Source: Phoronis australis (taxonomy: Eukaryota > Phoronida > Phoronidae). Taken from it: DNA of 60,000 bases. The stretch covers positions 126,001-186,000 of the forward strand of contig NMRA01000529.1 in NCBI GenBank assembly GCA_002633005.1, in the 5' to 3' direction. The translations under genes were made by a program, and so were the position numbers. A model generated the notes under the pieces. That model was not told the DNA's origin, did not search any database, and saw only the letters and a list, made by a program, of their open reading frames with translations. Position 1 is the stretch's first letter, and every line of letters starts with the position of its first letter. This document shows positions 55,701-60,000 of this stretch, piece after piece.

Positions 55701-58300
55701 TTAGTTGGTCTGCCAACCATAAAGCTGTGAATTTGAAAATGTCATCCATGTGTGTACATGTACGCACTACCTGTAACATGAAATGCAAGGCCGTAGGAAG
55801 CGCGGGGGCGGGGGGGGGGTCACGGGCCCCAAAAAATATTCAGGCGTCAGTGTTAAACTCTGGCAACCGACATACGCGTGGTTCAGGGAGAGTCGAGAAA
55901 AGAAAGACTGTTAAATGCGGATAAGTGAGAAAACTCAAGAGAACATAGTAACAACTCTGTATCAGTGCATTTTTTACCTCTTTGGGAACCTGGCCAGGAC
56001 ATTGTTTTTGGGGTCTCCACTTTCGCAGCACAGGTCGTCTAAATGCATTTGGAAACCTGCACGTAATGAATAAATTTCGAAAAATCTACAACAGTTGTAA
56101 AACGAAGCTTTTGCGGAGCGTATTAATTTACTGGATTTCTAAATTCAGTGAGTCAATTTTGCGACTGCAAAGCCATATTTTTCCAGAGGCCCCTCTCTGG
56201 CAAGGGATAACAGAGACAACTGTCGGCTTTTTCTCGAATTGTATATCACTTGAGAAAAATTGATGACCTGACAGACATATTGTCAATAGCTGCACATTTC
56301 TTGATTTTTGAAATTATAGATATTTTCACATAGAGGGGCCCCACGTCTGAAGGTGGTCATTGATGACATTCAAGTGGCCACGGTTTGTATGTTTCTATTA
56401 ATAAATTCTCAAGAGAGGAGCTATAATTTTGGACTCGATCACGTCTATTTTACTGTTTTTAACTTTCATGTTGAAGAAGGTCACTTCCTGCACCGTCGTC
56501 TGACCACACTACCATGGAATGAACTGTCACTCTTTTGCAAGCTTAATGGTGTTTAGCTTTTCATAATTAAAGTGTCCCATTTCAGACGGAACCCTCTCTG
56601 GGTGGAGCAGTTCGGAGAAATGTCCCTTTGTCTCTTTTTAAGATGGTTACAATGAGTTGTTTGTAAGGGATTCCCAAATGTGGAAAACACTGCTGTCGTG
56701 GCTACCATTGGGGTGACCGTGTACATGTGAAACGAGTGTACCAAAATATTTGCAATAATAAACAAATTAAACGAATATTTTAGCGTTTTTTTTGAGGTCC
56801 AGTTAAACTCGTGAACCGTTATAGGTACCACGGATTGACCAAAAATACCTTACTATGAATGCCCAATCTCCCATTTCCTCCGATTAGCCGTCAAAAATCT
56901 GCTAGCATGCGTGCGTAAATTGCTTACAATATTCCATTTTCATAAACAAATTCGTTGGTTTCTGATTTACATGTTTATGTATCTTGCTCTTTTAATGGAC
57001 TTTTGTCTGTTTTTTCTCGGATTTTTTGTTTCTCTGAGTCTGACCTTTTTGCCCACCTTGCCATCGAGCCCCCCGAGTGCTTCCCAGGTGCGCGCGTGCA
57101 CGGAGCACGTCATGCCAGGCATACCCACGTTAGAAATAAGGTGTAGGGCCTAACCATGCATGCAGTAGGCCTGCTTAGTATCTCAGTTACCCATGGGAAC
57201 TGAATATGAACTCCAGGCGTTGACGTGTGTTTAATTTTAGACACACTCTGTATCATTTTCCCCATCAAACATAAACTGGACTACCGGCTGTGTTCCATCA
57301 AGAGATTCTGAAACGGCCACAAAGGCACTCATACCAGGTACCTCGGGACCTCACCTTTCCAAAATTACTTCAAAGAATAGCCATAATAAAATGAAGTTTT
57401 CCCCAAACTGGGTCATAATAAAAGGAACCTTGACCTTCGACCCAGCTTTACAGTTACTTCAGGCAGCTCCCAGCTACCCGTCAGTGCGCTTGGTGCCTAG
57501 ACCCATTCTTACTCTCCGTGAATCTTTTTTGGTTCACGGTTACTCAAATCCTGAAGGCTGCATCCCGGTACTACCCCCACCCACGAACGTGAAGGTTGGG
57601 GTTTGGTACAAATATGGTGACATCTAGGGGGTTACGATAGCAAGGAGGTAGATTGGCGAAGTCAAATGGTTTCCTTCCTACGGGCCTGAAATGGGTGTTC
57701 ATTTGGCAACAATTCAGGATCGGCTGCAAATGAAGTTTGCAGTAAAACTTGGAAAATGGCGAGCATGCACATTCTATGGGTAAATGGCAGCAGTACATGT
57801 AAGGATGATTTTACCATCTTTGTCATCTGCTGTCTTCTTACGTGTAAATATCAGACGAGATTTCGCAAGCTAAAATTTTGGCACATTACTATTGACAATA
57901 ATCAATGCGACTTATCTGATATCTTGGCAATATTGTTCGTGCTGTCGGAGACATTGCACTTTGCTGAATCGTGAATACGTCATTTTTAGAAATATTCTTT
58001 TAGAACGTGAGATAGATTGTCCATTTTAGGCTCAGTTATTTTGTCGCGAAACAGGGCCCAGGTGAAAGAATATGTCCCTTTAATTTCACTGTAATTATCT
58101 GTTTACAGGGGAGCTCTTTAATAGCAGATCTTGGAGGTTCCGTTGGCTTGTGGATAGGGTGGAGCGTCATAACTATCATAGAACTGCTAGAATTTGTGTC
58201 TGACGTCATCGTCTTCAGTTGCAATAACATTTCAAAGTCAAAGAAAACAGCAGTGGCAGATTCTGGTGACGTCGTTATGCAGACTGCTACCTCCATGTAG
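28578..58300 (+). CDS. Gene B: degenerin/ENaC/ASIC-family sodium channel (ten exons seen)
   Basis: Paralogue of gene A, built from exons 28578-28707, 38288-38432, 44480-44592, 45205-45365, 47698-47808, 49440-49566, 53373-53445, 54408-54465, 54912-55073 and 58109-58300. Exon lengths and phases equal those of gene A except for one extra codon in the YGNCYSFN exon and a longer last exon. The visible coding length is about 423 codons. The first exon supplies the N-terminal His-Gly gating motif missing from gene A. The exon(s) for the first membrane helix and FPAVT-like motif must lie between 28708 and 38287, which is disrupted by several transposons and a 509-base N gap. The protein should be a subunit of a trimeric plasma-membrane cation channel. 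The tail after the second helix is about 27 residues, without a PY motif. AATAAA at about 58359 could be its polyadenylation signal. Joining the first exon to the rest is inferred from motif order and strand. Confidence 0.87.
28711..28810. repeat. 25-bp minisatellite, four units, at the gene B first donor
   Basis: Four tandem copies of CAATATATCTGACTCCAGG + TATGTG (25 bases), the first with CTG for AGG and the third with one base change. It begins three bases after the splice junction at 28707|28708, so each unit repeats the sequence immediately inside the intron. Confidence 0.9.
30772..31280. other. Assembly gap of 509 Ns
   Basis: Unknown sequence inside the first large intron of gene B. 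The open frame spanning it is an artefact of the Ns. A missing gene B exon could be here. Confidence 0.95.
31409..32871. mobile_element. Inverted-repeat element, copy 1 of a back-to-back pair
   Basis: The left end CACGGGTGAGAAACAACATG pairs with the right end CATATTGTTTCTCACCCGTG. The terminal about 190 bases consist of loosely repeated GGACCG(C/T)CG, AAAATGGGAC and CATGACCGCCGG modules spaced by 20-28 bases. The inside has no long reading frame. It is a non-autonomous DNA element of unknown superfamily. Confidence 0.8.
32891..34173. mobile_element. Inverted-repeat element, copy 2, inverted inside relative to copy 1
   Basis: Same terminal repeats as copy 1 (CACGGGTGAGAAACGACATG at left, TCTCACCTGTG at right). 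The internal sequence is the reverse complement of copy 1: GATACTGCAGGTTATGACG here pairs with CCATAACCTGCAGTATCC at 32650, and GCCTGCCGGTAATAAATC pairs with the region at 31610. Only about 19 bases separate the copies. Confidence 0.8.
34462..36794. mobile_element. Outer inverted-repeat element with CAGCCGATTTCATAAAGGTGG ends
   Basis: CAGCCGATTTCATAAAGG at the left is mirrored by CCTTTATGAAATCGGCTG at the right. Near both ends are clustered (A)GACCAGGTTTA, GGTCTA and TTTAAACC modules. A second element (34665-36055) is inserted inside. No transposase seen. Confidence 0.75.
34665..36055. mobile_element. Nested inverted-repeat element rich in ACTCGAG/TACTC modules
   Basis: The left end GGGCCCGGTCTCCAATCTCC, followed by GTACTCAGACTC, is mirrored by GAGTCTGAGTACGGAGATTG and GAGACCGGGCCC on the right. 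Subterminal parts hold many TACTC, CTCGAG and TCGAGTA modules in both directions. It interrupts the outer element at 34462-36794, so it came later. Confidence 0.8.
37160..37261 (+). pseudogene. THAP-domain 5' fragment
   Basis: ATG at 37160 opens MPHCCCVPGYTNYRLTRAL, then GVPLHRFPMDDTLRR, and leaves the THAP match. The family start is MPxxCxVPGCxN with a later FHRFPKD; the second zinc Cys is Tyr here. The leader upstream matches the leader of the THAP pseudogene at 11025. Truncated, so not functional. Confidence 0.7.
37270..37520 (-). pseudogene. P2X7-tail-like (Cys-rich ballast) gene fragment
   Basis: Minus-strand ATG at 37518-37520 reads MAGVGDPHSDSSVSDGDL, VHSSGDEEF; after one frameshift it continues GGYMFEPEYNEAEYAQ, then GDTSWCKCTVCVVMPTSMEC and LCC. 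Trp-Cys-x-Cys-x-x-Cys-x-x-Met-Pro-Thr-x-x-Glu-Cys-x-Cys-Cys is the signature of the intracellular domain of P2X7 receptors, which also occurs in many invertebrate and transposon-linked proteins. It stops at the junction with the THAP fragment, so only the first part is present. Confidence 0.7.
38288..38432 (+). CDS. Gene B exon: extracellular finger segment
   Basis: Acceptor CCTTCACAG, donor AA|GTAATT, 145 bases with the phases of the gene A exon. It reads SQDIFLEYQEILRSEIADLE, then EYDRFDAGHQVDDFILGC and TYKGFECYKK. It lies shortly right of the THAP/P2X7-like element and is followed by a long intron to 44480. Confidence 0.9.
39640..39718 (-). repeat. tRNA-like SINE head
   Basis: On the minus strand GTGGTGTAGTGATTAAGATGC resembles a Pol III A box (a D-arm), and 40 bases on GTGGGTTCAAATC is a B box. 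The T-stem and acceptor stem do not pair well, so it is a tRNA-derived SINE head and not a working tRNA. Confidence 0.55.
39815..39832. other. 18-bp perfect palindrome TCTTGTACATGTACAAGA
   Basis: A perfect palindrome centred on ACATGT, the core of the TACATGTA words that recur across the window. Confidence 0.8.
40786..40926. mobile_element. Second member of the GTTCAGTAACGCTAGGAC MITE family
   Basis: The left CTCAGAAACGCTAGGACC and right GGTCCTACCGTCACTGAAC ends are diverged forms of the ends at 3828-3977. The block CACGTAATCTCGCGAAGTC, then TTTCTCTCTAGC, is shared. The ends have drifted while the middle is well kept. Confidence 0.65.
41748..41924. mobile_element. 177-bp MITE with perfect 17-bp ends TTCAATTGACCTATCGC
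   Basis: TTCAATTGACCTATCGC at 41748 and GCGATAGGTCAATTGAA at 41908 are exact reverse complements. The inside is unique here. No target duplication was identified. Confidence 0.75.
42480..43640 (-). pseudogene. Tc1/mariner-like transposase, broken
   Basis: Minus-strand fragments in order: RELANNLGV (helix-turn-helix area), WRTVGFSDETRF (first catalytic Asp), GNSVMV then a stop where Trp is expected, SNGRTPLAHLQQCLNALG, GILQDDNAWPHR (second catalytic Asp), IEQLWDKG (third acidic site, Pro-Ile-Glu-x-Leu-Trp-Asp in the family), and LGQEWVAIPHH near the end. Several frameshifts and stops break it. Terminal repeats were not found, so the borders are approximate. It lies inside the gene B intron 38433-44479, opposite in strand to the gene. 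Confidence 0.82.
44480..44592 (+). CDS. Gene B exon: YGNCYSFN segment
   Basis: Acceptor CTCAATTGTAG, donor AACG|GTGCGT, 113 bases. It reads NDITHFFDPMYGNCYSFNG, an acidic loop DRDLNIEDYM and RVYSTGPGN. Aromatic and Cys positions fit the family motif exactly. It has one codon more than the gene A exon. Confidence 0.93.
45205..45365 (+). CDS. Gene B exon: palm and beta-ball segment
   Basis: Acceptor GTTTCTTAG, donor CAG|GTACGT, 161 bases. It encodes GLTLTLNIEQNEYLPFTQ, EAGVRMVVHNDTVMPF, PADEGINLEPGKLTMV and GIRQ. It shares length and phase with the gene A exon; most differences are at third codon positions, as expected for two copies both under selection. Confidence 0.93.
45541..45804. repeat. 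44-bp minisatellite, six units, in a gene B intron
   Basis: Six head-to-tail units start CTGGCATTGTTTAAGATCAA and end CGTTCTAGTCCA. Variation is limited to a few bases (AGATC/AGGTC, ATAAAATG/ATATAATG, GTTCC/GTTAC). It starts about 175 bases right of the donor at 45365. Confidence 0.95.
46771..46878. repeat. 12-bp minisatellite, nine units
   Basis: Nine units of CGGT(A/C)TCGAGCG-like sequence, from CGGTTTTGTGCG to CGGTCTTAAGCA. The length of 12 keeps frames open on both strands (Ala-Val-Ser-Ser and Ile-Pro-Arg-Ser repeats), which is a by-product. Its GC content stands out from the flanks. Confidence 0.92.
47698..47808 (+). CDS. Gene B exon: entry to the thumb (NPHGEC)
   Basis: Acceptor GCTCTTTAG, donor CAG|GTATTT, 111 bases, phase 0 at both ends. 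It encodes VQMARIGNPHGECIDPAADN, then ADRNLYQEAYNKQYSYQ. It is the counterpart of the ASIC segment leading into the thumb helices. Confidence 0.92.
49440..49566 (+). CDS. Gene B exon: cysteine-rich thumb
   Basis: Acceptor CTTTTCCAG, donor CAAG|GTATAT, 127 bases. It encodes ACKKTCFQNAIVNQCKC, FDYNYPTPANASD and TLDACSFASLVQ. Cysteines sit as in gene A. Residues after the NYP turn are poorly kept between the two genes. Confidence 0.93.
49859..51709. mobile_element. About 1.85 kb inverted-repeat element in a gene B intron
   Basis: The left end TTAAAGGAGAATCCCAC and the right end (reverse complement CTTGAAGGAGAATGCCAC) agree at most positions. Further in, AATGACGTCAGAGGTTC on the left matches AGTGACGTCAGTGGTTC on the reversed right side. 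No coding frame resembles a transposase. Non-autonomous element, moderately old. Confidence 0.6.
53373..53445 (+). CDS. Gene B exon: CDCPLPC segment
   Basis: Acceptor CGTTTTCAG, donor TC|GTGAGT, 73 bases. It encodes EQCNFNVTQDIVDGFIP followed by CDCPLPCS. It contains an Asn-Val-Thr glycosylation sequon that gene A lacks at this place. Confidence 0.9.
54408..54465 (+). CDS. Gene B exon: STSQWPS segment
   Basis: A 58-base exon, acceptor CATTTTCAG, donor AAG|GTACAGT. It encodes ESTYSLTVSTSQWPSDAYK after completing a Ser codon. It differs from gene A by four conservative residues; the donor flank is also the same. Confidence 0.9.
54912..55073 (+). CDS. Gene B exon: palm strand and wrist before the second helix
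   Basis: Acceptor CATTCCAG, donor ACG|GTAAGA, 162 bases. It encodes SALFSKLTALNNTHVHDM, a loop with SDND, then FLKVSVYFEDLNYEEI and RQSPAYT. The 3' part of this exon appears again at 55397-55506 after a single N. Confidence 0.93.
55397..55506 (+). other. Partial second copy of the gene B wrist exon (probable haplotype duplicate)
   Basis: The block 54964-55395 recurs from 55397 to about 55830 after the N at 55396. The exon part starts in mid-codon without an acceptor, so it cannot be spliced in by itself. Small differences (an added TACATG unit, an intron base change) look allelic. The left copy ends in a G-run at the N, a likely assembly break point. Confidence 0.75.
55838..57240. other. Gene B intron, nothing recognised
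   Basis: Part of the last gene B intron. No repeat unit, RNA gene or exon could be supported. A CACGCGTGG stretch near 55870 and a GC-rich stretch near 57080 are unremarkable. Confidence 0.4.
58109..58300 (+). CDS. Gene B last exon: second membrane helix and tail
   Basis: Acceptor CTGTTTACAG, stop TAG at 58298. It reads GSSLIADLGGSVG, then GLWIGWSVITIIELLEF, VSDVIVFSC and the tail NNISKSKKTAVADSGDVV ending MQTATSM. The selectivity-filter position is Gly-Trp-Ser as in gene A. A stretch of 64 bases spanning the helix end is identical in the two genes. The last residues Thr-Ser-Met could act as a PDZ ligand, though this is a weak motif. Confidence 0.94.
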   Translation, partial: GSSLIADLGGSVGLWIGWSVITIIELLEFVSDVIVFSCNNISKSKKTAVADSGDVVMQTATSM

Positions 58301-58358
58301 CACTTTCCTGAAGATACAGTCGCCTTGTTAACTTGGCATGAATAGAAATAAGGGACTT

Positions 58359-58364
58359 AAATAA
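58359..58364 (+). promoter_or_regulatory. Possible polyadenylation signal of gene B
   Basis: AATAAA lies about 60 bases after the gene B stop codon, inside TTAAATAAAGAGC. It is the first good hexamer in the 3' flank. The cleavage site itself cannot be placed. Confidence 0.4.
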
Positions 58365-60000
58365 AGAGCAATGGGAGAGATGCCTGTCGAGAGTTATGTC
58401 ATCAGATTTGTTGTACATTTAAACTATTGGAAAATCTGCTGTGCCTCGCCGTTTTTATCGATGTTCCCCTGTGCTCGAGTCTGGTTGTTTGCAGTTTAAG
58501 AACAGATTATGCAACATTCCACTTAGCTGTATGTACATGTAGATTGTTCCTCCATAGTTTCGTCAGTGTGGTGTTCTACATGATTTGTTTCAGCAAAGCT
58601 TTCACGCATAGTTTTGTTAACAATTTTTGTTTCATAAACGTGAACTTTCCAAAAAACGTTATCACAAATTATAAAACGGTGCCACTTCTGTAACACCACC
58701 GCCTATTAAAACCTATTCACGGTTTGGTTTCATGTATATGACTTAGGACTAACGAGACTGTCACACTAAAGCCATGAAATATGTAGCAAGCGCCACATGG
58801 TGACTTCCTGAAGAACTGCTTACATGTATAATCAGTAATAGAAACAATCTGTCAATAAATTACGGTTTTAAAGAAAACACCACAACTGATACACTTAAAA
58901 TAAGATTTATTATTTAAAATACCCTAGAAATTCCAAACATTATACAATCGTTATCTGATAGTGAACTAAAGAAATAATAAAAACTGCGCCTTGTTCCACA
59001 AGTGTGTCGATGAAATATCATCATACTCCCTCACGTAAAAATTGTCTCGAAAATGGAGACTTGCGAGATTGTAAGTGTAACTTAGATGGCTTCCGGTACA
59101 CCAGAGGACCCTGCGATGTTTGTAAATTGGTATTTCTTTAGTACAATTTTATGAGACCATGAGTCTCCAAGACAGTTTTTTGGTCTTTTAAGTCTGAGAT
59201 GACCTTAAAAGGTCATCTCAGACTTTGTTCACTATTAATCTTCTTTCTAACTCATATACAATGTACCAAGCGTGTCAACTAGTGCCTGATGAAATTACCT
59301 ACATTGTATGTACATGTACCATACATGTACTTATAGTGTAGTGACTCGGATGTACCTCTTGAATTCCGACGCCCAATTGTAGTGAGATCAGCGTCGACCA
59401 GCTTTTTGTGCCAGTTTTTGCTTCTAAAGGAATTCTTTGAAATTCCGACAAGTATTCCAGTCACTAATGTTGTGATTAGATTTTCATCATAAAGGTGCGG
59501 GATCCAATGTTGCAGTATGTGGCAACTGTTTATTCCAGGCCATTACACAAAGTAGCCATTGATGTAACTGTTTATGCCTAATTTGTTATTTGCTTAATCA
59601 TGCATGTCATACGTAACGCTTTGGCACCACGGTCGACACTGGGATCTGTGATAATGTCAGAATTCCACACACGTCTCTTACAACGTATTGACATGTTAAG
59701 TTTTCTCCTTGTCACTATTTAAATTGCGTGGAAATGAGCAAATGGTGCATTTTATTCTTGGGATAAAAGCGAGAGTGCATGTACATGCATGGCAAATCAA
59801 GGAAGCACTACCACATTTCTCTAAGCAGACACGGTATGTTTCTCTTAGGGGTTTAAAGTTTCTTCGAGAAAAAAAAATCCACAATGCGCAGTATTATGAT
59901 TTCGCAGTAAATTTTATTTCTTTCGGGAAATGGAGACCCGAGGCTTCAAAATTATAATTTGCACTTAGATGAACGCCAGTTACATTTAGAATGGCCATCC
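58365..60000. other. 3' flank of gene B
   Basis: No further exon recognised. It contains the perfect hairpin at 59190-59225 and several TACATGTAC words near 59308-59330. Open frames here are short and overlap on both strands. Confidence 0.4.
59190..59225. other. Perfect 17-bp stem hairpin
   Basis: AAGTCTGAGATGACCTT is followed after two bases by its exact reverse complement AAGGTCATCTCAGACTT. No element ends are visible around it. It does not match the histone mRNA stem-loop. Confidence 0.9.

Noticed and set aside
1-60000. CRISPR array, bacterial operon or viral genome
   Set aside because: The tandem repeats are contiguous minisatellites without unique spacers, and the coding content is spliced animal gene plus transposon debris.

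Overview
This is a window of animal (metazoan) nuclear DNA: AT-rich, intron-dense, full of decayed transposons and minisatellites, with short exons behind GT/AG splice sites and no bacterial-type gene packing. The many TACATGTA palindromes, a degenerin/ENaC gene family expanded in tandem, and adjacent near-identical blocks joined by single Ns (unmerged haplotypes) suggest a highly heterozygous marine invertebrate. An amphioxus- or hemichordate-like genome is my best guess, but the species is inferred, not shown.

The confident protein-coding content is two plus-strand paralogues of the amiloride-sensitive sodium channel family (ASC: degenerin/ENaC/ASIC). Gene A runs from about 2406 to 13958 (nine exons visible; its start is not found). 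Gene B runs from 28578 to 58300 (ten exons visible, including an N-terminal exon with the His-Gly gating motif). Nine exons match one-to-one with the same phases and nearly the same lengths. Together they give the extracellular finger, ball, palm and thumb and the second membrane helix with a Gly-Trp-Ser filter. No exon for the first membrane helix or the FPAVT-like segment was found for either gene; in gene B it could lie in the 509-base N gap at 30772-31280.

Region by region. 1-2405: non-coding, with diverged tandem repeats. 2406-13958: gene A, with a decayed THAP-domain element in an intron. 14000-28560: repeats between the genes, including a 3.2 kb block present twice around one N (18937-25294) that carries a well-formed orphan minus-strand exon, an AACTTAAGTT-rich palindromic tract, and a dispersed repeat seen once whole and once split by an insertion. 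28578-38432: 5' half of gene B, whose introns hold a 25-bp minisatellite touching the first splice donor, the N gap, a back-to-back pair of long inverted-repeat elements, a nested element pair, and a roughly 950-bp element joining a THAP start to a P2X7-tail-like fragment. 39480-43640: Penelope-like GIY-YIG remnant, tRNA-like SINE head, MITEs and a Tc1-like transposase pseudogene. 44480-58300: remaining exons of gene B, with minisatellites and another inverted-repeat element in introns. 58301-60000: 3' flank with a perfect hairpin.

The two channel genes probably encode subunits of trimeric sodium-selective or cation channels of the plasma membrane. Most other structure here is mobile-element debris or assembly duplication. 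No CRISPR array, operon or rRNA gene was seen.
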